In this document: positions 55,024-64,000 of the stretch, piece by piece
How the letters are laid out: the number at the start of each line of letters is the position of its first letter
Position numbering within the stretch: the stretch's first letter is position 1
DNA from: Sporosarcina sp. FSL W8-0480
GTDB lineage: Bacteria > Bacillota > Bacilli > Bacillales_A > Planococcaceae
Direction: 5' to 3'
Length of the DNA stretch: 64,000 bases
Assembly: GCF_037963765.1 (NCBI RefSeq)
Contig: NZ_CP150166.1
Coordinates: forward strand, 656,001-720,000
Translations under genes and position numbers: made by a program
The notes under the pieces: generated by a model
What the model saw: the letters and a program-made list of their open reading frames with translations, nothing else
Database searches by the model: none
Told to the model about the DNA's origin: nothing

Positions 55024-58000
55024 TTGACAGGTCATTTAGTTCAGTATGGTCAACACCGTCAGCGCAGAAGTTTCGCGCGGATCAATGAAGTTCTCGAGCT
55101 GCCGAATTTAATTGAAATCCAGACGGCATCTTATGAGTGGTTCTTGGAAGAAGGATTACGGGAGATGTTCCGTGATATTTCGCCAATCCAAGATTTCACA
55201 GGTAATCTTTCGTTGGAATTCATTGATTATCAACTTGGTGAACCGAAATACCCTGTTGATGAATCAAAAGAGCGTGACGTAACGTACGCGGCACCGCTAC
55301 GTGTAAAAGTGCGCTTGCATAACAAGGAAACAGAAGAAGTTAAAGAGCAAGACGTTTTCATGGGAGATTTCCCGCTTATGACAGAAAACGGAACTTTCAT
55401 CATTAATGGAGCGGAAAGGGTCATCGTATCCCAGCTCGTTCGATCCCCTAGCGTCTACTACAATGACAAGACGGACAAGAATGGAAAACGTGGATTTGCA
55501 GCTACTGTAATCCCTAACCGGGGTGCTTGGTTGGAATATGAAACGGATGCAAAAGATGTCGTTCATGTCCGAATTGACCGCACCAGAAAATTACCGATAA
55601 CTGTTCTCTTACGTGCACTTGGTTTCTCTACAGATCAGGAAATCATCGACTTGATCGGTGAGAATGAATACTTACTCAACACGCTTGAAAAGGATAACAC
55701 GGAGAACTCCGAAAAAGCTTTGCTTGAAATCTATGAACGCCTACGTCCTGGTGAGCCACCAACGTTGGATAGTGCAAGAAGCTTGTTATTCTCCCGTTTC
55801 TTCGACCCGAAAAGATATGACTTGGCCAATGTTGGTCGATACAAGATGAACAAGAAATTACATCTGCAAAACCGTCTATTCAATCAAACGGTTGCCGAAA
55901 CACTTGCTGACCCTGAAACAGGTGAAATTTTAGTTGAGAAAGATCAACTGATTGACCGTAGAACATTGGACCGCCTACTTCCTCACCTTGAAAAGGGAGT
56001 TGGGATTCAAGAAATCTCGCATGTTGGTGGTGTTCTTGAAGAAGACATCACAATCCAAACAATTAAAATCTACGCTCCGAAAAGCGAAGAGAAGCAAGTG
56101 ATCAATGTCATCTCCAATGCTAACATTGATGAATCAGTGAAGCATGTAACGCCAGCGGATATCGTTGCATCCATCAGCTATTTCTTCAACTTATTGCATG
56201 GAGTAGGGAATACGGATGACATCGACCATCTTGGAAATCGCCGCCTTCGTTCTGTAGGTGAATTGCTTCAAAACCAATTCCGTATTGGATTGTCCCGTAT
56301 GGAACGTGTTGTTAAAGAACGTATGTCCATTAACGACACTCAATCTATCGTGCCACAGCAATTGATCAATATCAGACCGGTAATCGCGTCGATAAAAGAG
56401 TTTTTCGGAAGTTCACAGCTCTCACAATTCATGGACCAAACGAACCCTCTTGCAGAATTGACGCATAAGCGTAGATTGTCTGCTTTAGGACCTGGTGGAT
56501 TGACAAGGGAACGTGCAGGTATGGAAGTGCGTGACGTTCACTACTCCCACTATGGACGTATGTGTCCGATTGAAACACCTGAGGGTCCGAACATTGGTTT
56601 GATCAACTCCCTATCGACATTTGCGAGAGTAAATAAATTCGGTTTCATTGAAACTCCTTATCGAAAGGTTGACCCTGAAACGAACCGCGTCACTGCTCGA
56701 ATCGACTACTTGACTGCTGACATGGAAGACAACTATGTCGTCGCTCAAGCGAATGCTCCATTGAACGAAGATGGATCGTATGTCAATGAAGAAGTGGTCG
56801 GACGTTTCCAAGGTGACAATACAGTATTCAAACGTGAACAGATCGACTATATGGACGTATCTCCAAAACAGGTTGTATCTGCTGCGACAGCATGTATCCC
56901 GTTCCTTGAAAATGATGACTCGAACCGTGCATTGATGGGTGCGAACATGCAACGTCAAGCTGTGCCATTGTTGAATCCTGAAGCTCCGTTTGTCGGGACA
57001 GGAATGGAACATGTGTCGGCTCGTGACTCGGGTGCTGCGGTTCTTGCGAAATTCCACGGAATTGTTGAGCATGTAGAAGCAAGGGAAATCCGTATTCGCC
57101 GCATTGAGACGGTGGATGGCAAAGAAGTTAAGGGTGACCTTACTATTTACAAACTTGAAAACTTTATTCGCTCTAACCAAGGAACGTGTTATAACCAACG
57201 TCCAATTGTTAGTGTTGGAGATCGTGTAAAACCACGTGATATCATTGCGGATGGTTCTTCGATGGAACAAGGAGAGCTTGCGCTTGGACGTAACGTTCTT
57301 GTTGCCTTCATGACATGGGACGGATATAACTACGAGGATGCTATCATCATGAGTGAGCGTCTCGTGAAAGATGATGTATTCACATCGATTCACATCGAAG
57401 AATATGAATCAGAAGCACGTGACACGAAACTTGGACCTGAAGAAATTACAAGAGATATTCCGAATGTCGGGGAAGAAGCGCTTAGAAACCTTGATGACCG
57501 CGGTATCATCCGTATTGGTGCGGAAGTGCGCGACGGCGATATTCTTGTCGGTAAAGTAACGCCTAAAGGGGTTACTGAATTGACGGCTGAGGAAAGACTT
57601 CTTCATGCTATCTTCGGTGAAAAAGCACGTGAAGTACGGGATACATCATTACGTGTTCCTCACGGTGCAGGTGGAATTGTCCTCGATGTGAAAGTATTCA
57701 ACCGCGAAGATGGTGACGAATTGCCACCTGGCGTAAACCAACTCGTCCGTGCGTATATTGTACAGAAACGTAAGATTTCAGTTGGGGATAAAATGGCTGG
57801 TCGACATGGTAACAAAGGGGTTATCTCCCGTATCTTACCGGAATCAGATATGCCTTATCTTCCTGACGGCACTCCAGTTGATGTCATGTTGAATCCACAA
57901 GGTGTTCCATCTCGTATGAACATCGGACAGGTACTTGAATTGCATTTAGGTATGGCTGCACGGAACTTGGGCGTTCATATGGCTTCGCCAGTATTTGACG

Positions 58001-58557
58001 GTGCGAACGAAGAAGACGTCTGGTCAACGATGGAAGAAGCAGGGATGGACCGTGATGGTAAGACGATCCTATACGATGGCCGCTCAGGTGAGGCGTTTGA
58101 TAGCCGGGTATCTGTTGGTGTCATGTATTTGATCAAACTTGCGCACATGGTTGACGATAAGCTACATGCTCGTTCTACAGGACCTTACTCACTTGTAACG
58201 CAACAGCCGCTTGGAGGTAAAGCCCAGTTCGGTGGACAGCGTTTCGGGGAGATGGAAGTGTGGGCGCTTGAAGCATACGGCGCCGCTTATACATTGCAAG
58301 AGATCCTTACAGTCAAATCCGATGACGTCGTAGGTCGTGTGAAAACATATGAAGCGATTGTCAAAGGTCAAAGCGTTCCTCAACCAGGGGTTCCTGAATC
58401 ATTCAAAGTATTGATCAAAGAGCTTCAGAGCCTTGGGTTGGATGTCAAGATGCTAACTGAAGAGTTCGAGGAAATTGAAATGCGTGATCTTGACGATGAC
58501 GATGATATGCAACCAACAGACGCATTGAATCTCATGACTGAAGATCAAACAGTTTGA
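55024..58557 (+). CDS. rpoB: RNA polymerase beta subunit
   Basis: Catalytic core subunit of RNA polymerase. The 1177 residues follow B. subtilis RpoB almost throughout. The rifampicin pocket reads [20 protein letters not shown] then RLSALGPGG, the sensitive wild-type form. TTG 55024 is the start, behind GAGGGGTGAAA. The acidic C-terminal tail is shorter than in B. subtilis. Confidence 0.98.
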   Translation: MTGHLVQYGQHRQRRSFARINEVLELPNLIEIQTASYEWFLEEGLREMFRDISPIQDFTGNLSLEFIDYQLGEPKYPVDESKERDVTYAAPLRVKVRLHNKETEEVKEQDVFMGDFPLMTENGTFIINGAERVIVSQLVRSPSVYYNDKTDKNGKRGFAATVIPNRGAWLEYETDAKDVVHVRIDRTRKLPITVLLRALGFSTDQEIIDLIGENEYLLNTLEKDNTENSEKALLEIYERLRPGEPPTLDSARSLLFSRFFDPKRYDLANVGRYKMNKKLHLQNRLFNQTVAETLADPETGEILVEKDQLIDRRTLDRLLPHLEKGVGIQEISHVGGVLEEDITIQTIKIYAPKSEEKQVINVISNANIDESVKHVTPADIVASISYFFNLLHGVGNTDDIDHLGNRRLRSVGELLQNQFRIGLSRMERVVKERMSINDTQSIVPQQLINIRPVIASIKEFFGSSQLSQFMDQTNPLAELTHKRRLSALGPGGLTRERAGMEVRDVHYSHYGRMCPIETPEGPNIGLINSLSTFARVNKFGFIETPYRKVDPETNRVTARIDYLTADMEDNYVVAQANAPLNEDGSYVNEEVVGRFQGDNTVFKREQIDYMDVSPKQVVSAATACIPFLENDDSNRALMGANMQRQAVPLLNPEAPFVGTGMEHVSARDSGAAVLAKFHGIVEHVEAREIRIRRIETVDGKEVKGDLTIYKLENFIRSNQGTCYNQRPIVSVGDRVKPRDIIADGSSMEQGELALGRNVLVAFMTWDGYNYEDAIIMSERLVKDDVFTSIHIEEYESEARDTKLGPEEITRDIPNVGEEALRNLDDRGIIRIGAEVRDGDILVGKVTPKGVTELTAEERLLHAIFGEKAREVRDTSLRVPHGAGGIVLDVKVFNREDGDELPPGVNQLVRAYIVQKRKISVGDKMAGRHGNKGVISRILPESDMPYLPDGTPVDVMLNPQGVPSRMNIGQVLELHLGMAARNLGVHMASPVFDGANEEDVWSTMEEAGMDRDGKTILYDGRSGEAFDSRVSVGVMYLIKLAHMVDDKLHARSTGPYSLVTQQPLGGKAQFGGQRFGEMEVWALEAYGAAYTLQEILTVKSDDVVGRVKTYEAIVKGQSVPQPGVPESFKVLIKELQSLGLDVKMLTEEFEEIEMRDLDDDDDMQPTDALNLMTEDQTV

Positions 58558-58585
58558 TGTAACGATAATGTGAGTACAAATGGAT

Positions 58586-58616
58586 AGGGGAGCACCAATG
58601 ATGCTCTCCTGTTTTT
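58586..58616 (+). other. Hairpin with T-run between rpoB and rpoC
   Basis: AGGGGAGC (58586-58593) pairs with GCTCTCCT (58603-58610; one wobble), followed by GTTTTTC. It looks like a weak terminator or processing site in the 115-bp gap between the two genes and could adjust the beta to beta-prime ratio. Confidence 0.55.
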
Positions 58617-58672
58617 CAAACGATAATGATGAGGATCCATCGTGGAGATAAGATAAGAGGGAGGTAGGCTCC

Positions 58673-61600
58673 TTGATAGATGTAAACAATTTTGAGTATA
58701 TGAAAATCGGCCTTGCTTCACCGGATAAAATTCGTTCTTGGTCTTATGGTGAAGTCAAAAAACCTGAAACGATCAACTATCGTACATTGAAGCCTGAAAA
58801 GGATGGTTTGTTCTGTGAAAGGATTTTCGGACCTACAAAGGACTGGGAATGTCATTGCGGAAAATATAAACGTGTACGCTACAAAGGTGTCGTCTGCGAT
58901 CGATGCGGAGTTGAAGTAACTCGTCAAAAAGTGCGCCGTGAACGTATGGGGCATATCGAGCTTGCAGCACCTGTAACGCATATTTGGTATTTTAAAGGCA
59001 TTCCAAGCAGAATGGGTCTTATTTTAGATATGACGCCACGTGCTTTGGAAGAAATCATTTATTTTGCGTCTTATGTTGTCGTTGACCCTGCGGATACGCC
59101 ACTTGAAAGAAAGCAACTTCTTTCAGAGAAGGAATATAGACTATATCGTGAAAAGTATGGTTCTAAATTCCAAGCGTTGATGGGTGCAGAAGCAATCGAA
59201 CAACTACTTAAAGCGATTGATTTGGATAAAGAAACAGAAATGCTGAAGGAAGAGTTGAAGACCGTTCAAGGACAACGACGCACACGTGCAATCAGACGCC
59301 TTGAAGTTGTCGAGTCTTTCCGTAACTCAGGAAACCGACCTGAATGGATGGTTCTTGAAGTGCTGCCAGTCATTCCTCCAGAACTACGTCCAATGGTGCA
59401 ATTGGACGGTGGTCGTTTCGCGACATCCGACTTGAACGACCTTTACCGTAGGGTCATTAACCGTAACAACCGTTTGAAGCGTCTACTTGACCTTGGTGCG
59501 CCTGGCATCATCGTCCAAAACGAAAAGCGTATGTTGCAGGAAGCTGTCGACGCGCTTGTAGATAACGGAAGACGGGGCCGTCCGGTGACAGGTCCGGGGA
59601 ATCGTCCGTTGAAATCCCTCTCCCATATGTTGAAAGGGAAGCAAGGGCGCTTCCGTCAAAACTTATTGGGTAAACGGGTCGACTATTCTGGCCGTTCGGT
59701 TATTGTTGTTGGTCCTAATTTGAAAATGTATCAATGTGGTCTTCCGAAAGAAATGGCCATTGAACTATTCAAACCATTCGTCATGAAGGAACTAGTTGAA
59801 CGTGGACTTGCTCATAATATCAAGAGTGCAAAACGCAAGATTGAACGTTTACATTCAGAAGTATGGGATGTCCTTGAAGACGTTATTAGAGAGCACCCGG
59901 TATTACTTAACCGTGCACCTACTCTTCATAGACTTGGAATCCAAGCGTTCGAACCTATGTTGGTCGAGGGTCGTGCCATCCAACTTCACCCGTTAGTATG
60001 TACAGCGTATAACGCTGACTTTGACGGTGACCAAATGGCTGTCCACGTTCCACTTTCGGCTGAAGCACAAGCAGAAGCGCGTCTATTGATGCTTGCTGCA
60101 CAAAACATTCTGAACCCTAAAGATGGTAAGCCTGTAGTTACTCCATCTCAAGACATGGTATTAGGTAACTATTACCTTACACTTGAGCGGGCAGGCTCTG
60201 TAGGTGAAGGTTCGGTATTCAGTAGTACGGATGAAGCGTTGATTGCCTATCAGACAGGTCACGTTCATCTTCATACAAGAATTGCTATCCAAGCAAGCTC
60301 ATTGAATAACCCGACATTCACTGAGGAACAGAACCGTAAGCTTTTATTGACGACGGTAGGGAAGCTGATCTTCAACGAAATTCTTCCTGAATCGTTCCCA
60401 TACATCAATGAACCGACGAATCATAACTTACAAATTGAAACGCCGGATAAGTATTTCATCGATGGAACTGTGAATGTAAAAGAACATTTCCAAAGTGCGG
60501 AAGTGGTGCTTCCGTTCCGTAAGAAGATTCTTGGTAATATCATTGCGGAAATCTTTAAGAAGTTCCACATCACGGAAACTTCAAGAATGCTTGACCGAAT
60601 GAAAAACCTTGGTTTCAAATATTCGACTCGAGCAGGTATTACAGTCGGTATTTCTGATATCGTCGTATTGCCGAACAAAGATGAAATTTTACGAGACGCT
60701 CAAAGTAAAGTAGATAAGGTTATGCAGCAATTCCGACGTGGACTTATCACGGAAGAAGAGCGCTACGACCGCGTTATTTCCTATTGGAGTAATGCGAAAG
60801 ACATTATCCAAGATAAACTAATGGACTCCCTTGAAAACACGAACCCGATCTACATGATGAGTGACTCAGGTGCCCGTGGTAACGCGTCCAACTTCACGCA
60901 ACTTGCTGGTATGCGTGGATTGATGGCGAACCCGGCTGGTCGAATTATCGAATTGCCGATTAAATCATCATTCCGTGAAGGTCTAACAGTCCTTGAGTAC
61001 TTCATTTCTACGCATGGTGCCCGTAAAGGTCTTGCGGATACGGCGTTGAAAACAGCTGACTCCGGTTACTTGACTCGTCGTCTTGTTGACGTTGCTCAGG
61101 ATGTCATCGTCCGTGAAGATGATTGCGGAACTGACCGCGGCCTGGAAATCAGCGCACTTAAAGAAGGCTCAGAAGTCATCGAAACATTGGATGAGCGTAT
61201 TGAAGGTCGTCATACGAAGAAAACAATTCGTCATCCTGAAACAGGTGAAGTGATTGTTCCGAAGGATGGCTTAATCACTGCTGATCTGTCCGCTGCAATT
61301 CTTGAGGCCGGAATCGAAAAAGTTACTATTCGTTCTGCATTTACATGTAACGCGAAACACGGAGTTTGTAAGAAATGTTACGGTATCAACCTTGCAACGG
61401 GCGAGGCGGTTGAAGTTGGAGAAGCGGTCGGTATCATCGCTGCACAATCCATCGGAGAACCAGGAACACAGCTTACAATGCGTACATTCCATACTGGGGG
61501 AGTTGCCGGGGATGATATCACATCCGGTCTTCCACGTATCCAGGAAATCTTTGAAGCGCGAAATCCGAAAGGGCAGGCGGTCATCTCTGAGATCAAAGGT

Positions 61601-62266
61601 CAAGTAACCGAGATTGATGAAATCCGCGAAGGCCAGAAGGAAATCACAATTCAAGGGGATGTGGAGACGCGTAAGTATCTTGCTCCATACAATGCCCGAT
61701 TGAAAGTGCAAGTCGGCGATTCTATCGATCGCGGAGACAGCATAACAGAAGGTTCGATCGATCCTAAGGAATTGATCGTTGTAAAAGACGTTGCTACAGT
61801 ACAAGAATATCTTCTTAAAGAAGTTCAAAAAGTATACCGTATGCAAGGTGTTGAAATCGGTGATAAACACGTTGAAGTAATGGTTCGCCAAATGCTTCGC
61901 AAAGTGCGTGTCATCGAAGCTGGAGACACGGATCTTTTACCTGGCTCATTATTAGATATCCACCAATTCTCTGATGCGAACGCTGAAGTTCTGAAGGTCG
62001 GAAAAGTGCCAGCCACATCACGCCCTGTCATCCTTGGTATTACGAAGGCTTCTCTTGAGACCGAATCATTCTTATCTGCAGCTTCCTTCCAGGAGACAAC
62101 TCGTGTCTTGACTGATGCAGCTATCAAAGGAAAAACAGATGAATTGCTTGGATTGAAAGAGAACGTCATCATCGGTAAACTTGTACCAGCTGGAACTGGA
62201 ATGCAGCGCTATCGCCAAATCCAACTGGAAAAGGCTGAAGATGCGCAAACGGTAACAGCGGAATAA
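58673..62266 (+). CDS. rpoC: RNA polymerase beta' subunit
   Basis: Second large catalytic subunit. The 1197 residues include the N-terminal zinc site (CHCG...CDRCG, about 60-80), the absolutely conserved NADFDGDQM that binds the catalytic magnesium, and a second zinc site (CG...C..KC). TTG 58673 is the start; GGGAGGT lies 7 bases upstream. The C-terminus ends a strong terminator-bounded operon. Confidence 0.98.
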   Translation: MIDVNNFEYMKIGLASPDKIRSWSYGEVKKPETINYRTLKPEKDGLFCERIFGPTKDWECHCGKYKRVRYKGVVCDRCGVEVTRQKVRRERMGHIELAAPVTHIWYFKGIPSRMGLILDMTPRALEEIIYFASYVVVDPADTPLERKQLLSEKEYRLYREKYGSKFQALMGAEAIEQLLKAIDLDKETEMLKEELKTVQGQRRTRAIRRLEVVESFRNSGNRPEWMVLEVLPVIPPELRPMVQLDGGRFATSDLNDLYRRVINRNNRLKRLLDLGAPGIIVQNEKRMLQEAVDALVDNGRRGRPVTGPGNRPLKSLSHMLKGKQGRFRQNLLGKRVDYSGRSVIVVGPNLKMYQCGLPKEMAIELFKPFVMKELVERGLAHNIKSAKRKIERLHSEVWDVLEDVIREHPVLLNRAPTLHRLGIQAFEPMLVEGRAIQLHPLVCTAYNADFDGDQMAVHVPLSAEAQAEARLLMLAAQNILNPKDGKPVVTPSQDMVLGNYYLTLERAGSVGEGSVFSSTDEALIAYQTGHVHLHTRIAIQASSLNNPTFTEEQNRKLLLTTVGKLIFNEILPESFPYINEPTNHNLQIETPDKYFIDGTVNVKEHFQSAEVVLPFRKKILGNIIAEIFKKFHITETSRMLDRMKNLGFKYSTRAGITVGISDIVVLPNKDEILRDAQSKVDKVMQQFRRGLITEEERYDRVISYWSNAKDIIQDKLMDSLENTNPIYMMSDSGARGNASNFTQLAGMRGLMANPAGRIIELPIKSSFREGLTVLEYFISTHGARKGLADTALKTADSGYLTRRLVDVAQDVIVREDDCGTDRGLEISALKEGSEVIETLDERIEGRHTKKTIRHPETGEVIVPKDGLITADLSAAILEAGIEKVTIRSAFTCNAKHGVCKKCYGINLATGEAVEVGEAVGIIAAQSIGEPGTQLTMRTFHTGGVAGDDITSGLPRIQEIFEARNPKGQAVISEIKGQVTEIDEIREGQKEITIQGDVETRKYLAPYNARLKVQVGDSIDRGDSITEGSIDPKELIVVKDVATVQEYLLKEVQKVYRMQGVEIGDKHVEVMVRQMLRKVRVIEAGDTDLLPGSLLDIHQFSDANAEVLKVGKVPATSRPVILGITKASLETESFLSAASFQETTRVLTDAAIKGKTDELLGLKENVIIGKLVPAGTGMQRYRQIQLEKAEDAQTVTAE

Positions 62267-62279
62267 GTAGTGAAATGTA

Positions 62280-62314
62280 ATGGGGAGAGAAAATATCCTC
62301 TCCCCATTTTTTTA
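62280..62314 (+). terminator. Terminator of rpoBC
   Basis: ATGGGGAGAG (62280-62289) pairs perfectly with CTCTCCCCAT (62298-62307), followed by TTTTTTT. Confidence 0.92.
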
Positions 62315-62318
62315 TTTG

Positions 62319-62347
62319 TTGACATGTCTTCTTGAAAGTGATAATAT
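62319..62347 (+). promoter_or_regulatory. str operon promoter
   Basis: TTGACA (62319-62324), a 17-bp spacer and TAATAT (62342-62347) form a near-consensus sigma-A promoter. It gives a leader of about 180 bases before rpsL. Confidence 0.88.
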
Positions 62348-62429
62348 ACAAAAGGTTGATAGTTGAATGTCTGTACTTTGAAAAATGGAACAGGCAAAGA
62401 AGACAATCATCGGTACAAAGCAGACATAT

Positions 62430-62459
62430 TGTTTTTGTGTTGTAAAAAACACAAAGACA
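62430..62459 (+). other. Hairpin in the rpsL leader
   Basis: TGTTTTTGTGTT (62430-62441) pairs with AACACAAAGACA (62448-62459; one wobble) around GTAAAA. It is followed by TTGTTTTT, so it may attenuate transcription of the str operon. No gene is present in 62267-62532. Confidence 0.6.
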
Positions 62460-62532
62460 TTGTTTTTACCCCAAAAATGAACCACCTGGATGTGTGGTCT
62501 TACTAAAAGCACAATGAAAGGAGGAAAATCCG

Positions 62533-62955
62533 ATGCCTACAATTAACCAATTAGTCCGCAAACCTCGTAAATCGAAGTCGGACACTTCTAAGGCACCAGC
62601 ACTTGGTAAAAGCTATAACAGCTTCAAAAAGTCTATGACTAACGTTAACTCGCCACAAAAAAGAGGTGTTTGTACTCGTGTGGGTACAATGACTCCGAAG
62701 AAACCGAACTCGGCTCTTCGTAAATATGCGCGTGTACGTTTGACTAATACTTTGGAAGTTAACGCATATATCCCTGGTGAAGGTCACAACCTTCAAGAGC
62801 ACAGTGTTGTTCTTATCCGTGGAGGACGTGTAAAAGACTTACCGGGTGTTCGTTACCATATCGTTCGTGGTGCGCTTGATACTGCTGGTGTTACTGGCCG
62901 TATGCAAAGCCGTTCACAATACGGTGCGAAAAAACCAAAAGCAAAGAAAAACTAA
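62533..62955 (+). CDS. rpsL: 30S ribosomal protein S12
   Basis: Decoding-centre protein. The 140 residues include the streptomycin-site segments [15 protein letters not shown] and [13 protein letters not shown], with the lysines that confer sensitivity when unchanged (K in PKKPN, K in GGRVKDLPG). The ATG follows AAAGGAGG. Confidence 0.98.
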   Translation: MPTINQLVRKPRKSKSDTSKAPALGKSYNSFKKSMTNVNSPQKRGVCTRVGTMTPKKPNSALRKYARVRLTNTLEVNAYIPGEGHNLQEHSVVLIRGGRVKDLPGVRYHIVRGALDTAGVTGRMQSRSQYGAKKPKAKKN

Positions 62956-62990
62956 TAACGAAATGATCATTTCGAAAGGAGGAAAACAAT

Positions 62991-63461
62991 ATGCCTCGTA
63001 AAGGTCCTGTTGCAAAACGCGACGTATTACCAGATCCAATTTACAATTCGAAGCTTGTTACACGTCTCATCAATAAAATGATGGTTGACGGTAAAAAAGG
63101 TACATCACAAAAAATCCTCTATGGTGCGTTTGAACTTGTTAAAGAACGTTCCGGTAAAGATCCTTTAGAAGTATTTGAAGCAGCATTGAACAACGTAATG
63201 CCAGTACTTGAAGTACGTGCTCGCCGCGTTGGTGGTGCTAACTATCAAGTTCCGGTTGAAGTTCGTCCTGAACGCCGTACAACTCTAGGATTGCGTTACC
63301 TTGTGAACTACTCACGCACACGCGGTGAGAAAACAATGGAGGAACGTCTTGCGAATGAAATCCTTGACGCTTCCAACAACACAGGTGCATCCGTAAAACG
63401 TCGTGAAGAAATGCATAAAATGGCTGAAGCCAACAAAGCATTCGCTCACTATCGTTGGTAA
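62991..63461 (+). CDS. rpsG: 30S ribosomal protein S7
   Basis: Primary 16S rRNA-binding protein of the 30S head. The 156 residues contain the S7 signature [17 protein letters not shown] and [12 protein letters not shown]. The ATG follows AAAGGAGG. It lies between rpsL and fusA in the str operon. Confidence 0.98.
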   Translation: MPRKGPVAKRDVLPDPIYNSKLVTRLINKMMVDGKKGTSQKILYGAFELVKERSGKDPLEVFEAALNNVMPVLEVRARRVGGANYQVPVEVRPERRTTLGLRYLVNYSRTRGEKTMEERLANEILDASNNTGASVKRREEMHKMAEANKAFAHYRW

Positions 63462-63473
63462 GATCGATAGGTT

Positions 63474-63542
63474 TATCTTTATTCAGCTAAAGAATCTCTA
63501 CATCTGTCTAACAGATGCCCGAGTTCCTGCTGAATAAAGATA
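63474..63542 (+). ncRNA. Two-stem structured element between rpsG and fusA
   Basis: A perfect outer stem pairs 63474-63487 (TATCTTTATTCAGC) with 63529-63542 (GCTGAATAAAGATA), 14 bp. Inside it a second stem pairs CATCTGT (63501-63507) with ACAGATG (63511-63517) around CTA. No T-run follows, so it is not a terminator. It lies 12 bp after the rpsG stop and 66 bp before fusA. Function unknown. Confidence 0.75.
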
Positions 63543-63608
63543 GAAGCCACCGATTACTGCCGATGCAGTATAGATTGTCTTAATCCGAAACGGAAGGAGA
63601 TATACAAA

Positions 63609-64000
63609 ATGGCTAGAGAGTTCTCCTTAGAGAATACTCGTAACATTGGTATCATGGCTCACATCGATGCTGGTAAAACAACAACGACTGAGCGGATCCT
63701 TTTTTACACAGGTAAGATTCACAAAATCGGAGAAACTCACGAAGGTGCTTCTCAAATGGACTGGATGGAGCAGGAGCAAGAGCGTGGTATCACAATCACA
63801 TCTGCTGCTACAACAGCTCAATGGAAAGGCCATCGTGTAAACATCATTGACACACCAGGTCACGTGGACTTCACAGTTGAGGTTGAGCGTTCCCTACGTG
63901 TTCTTGATGGTGCTGTAACTGTTCTTGATGCTCAATCAGGTGTTGAGCCACAAACTGAAACAGTTTGGCGTCAAGCTACTACTTACGGCGTACCACGTCT
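63609..64000 (+). CDS. fusA: Translation elongation factor G (5' part)
   Basis: The translocation GTPase; only the first 130 codons or so lie in the window. The G1 motif [12 protein letters not shown], the switch I region (ERGITIT) and G3 DTPGHVDF are visible. The ATG follows GGAAGGAGA. The gene continues past the right edge. Confidence 0.97.
   Translation, partial: MAREFSLENTRNIGIMAHIDAGKTTTTERILFYTGKIHKIGETHEGASQMDWMEQEQERGITITSAATTAQWKGHRVNIIDTPGHVDFTVEVERSLRVLDGAVTVLDAQSGVEPQTETVWRQATTYGVPR

Noticed and set aside
56611..57393. 260-residue open frame opposite rpoB
   Set aside because: It is a shadow of the strongly conserved rpoB coding frame and has no ribosome site or recognisable domain.
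61271..61891. 206-residue open frame opposite rpoC
   Set aside because: It is an antisense shadow of rpoC, with no supporting start signal.

Overview
The window is chromosomal DNA from a spore-forming member of the Bacillales, most like the Planococcaceae (Sporosarcina and relatives). This placement is inferred from gene order and protein resemblance. The right half follows the classic Bacillus order ctsR-mcsA-mcsB-clpC-radA-(disA)-yacL-ispD-ispF-gltX-cysE-cysS-mrnC-rlmB-yacP-sigH-rpmG-secE-nusG-rplK-rplA-rplJ-rplL-ybxB-rpoB-rpoC-rpsL-rpsG-fusA. sigH and a CotD-like coat protein point to sporulation, and a nitrous oxide reductase operon points to N2O respiration.

Left half (about 1-34,000), accessory and metabolic. 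259-6988 is a nos operon: cytochrome c, a clade II type nosZ, nosB, nosD, nosY, nosF and two small lipoproteins; no nosL is seen. 7242-8252 is an alpha/beta hydrolase, followed by a degraded IS end and a copy of a dispersed repeat. 8863-19765 is a peptide and amide scavenging locus: an Opp-type ABC transporter (with its two ATPases fused), a class C26 gamma-glutamyl hydrolase, a membrane-dipeptidase-type M19 peptidase, two paralogous asparaginase II genes and an unusual regulator. A 29/33-identical motif lies in both divergent promoter regions of this locus. Next come an HtrA protease, an aldehyde dehydrogenase with its DUF779 partner, an SGNH hydrolase with SLH repeats, a DCC-family thiol protein, a coat protein, and a SAM-riboswitch-controlled yitJ-like/metH pair. 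A BirA-type operator precedes bioY, and a 559-aa membrane protein of unknown function follows.

34,395-35,034 holds 32 head-to-tail copies of a 20-bp unit directly upstream of the ctsR promoter. It is the most unusual sequence structure in the window. It is not CRISPR and probably not coding.

Right half (35,100-64,000) is conserved core: CtsR-controlled protein quality control, RadA, isoprenoid enzymes, gltX, a T-box controlled cysE-cysS group, RNA-processing enzymes, sigma-H, and the secE-nusG/L11-L1/L10-L12/rpoBC/str operons. Differences from the Bacillus subtilis layout are: disA absent between radA and yacL; ybxF absent between rpoC and rpsL; a separate CtsR-box promoter for clpC; a shortened dispersed repeat before nusG; and a two-stem RNA element between rpsG and fusA. 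The window ends inside fusA. No tRNA, rRNA, CRISPR array, prophage or intact insertion sequence was found.
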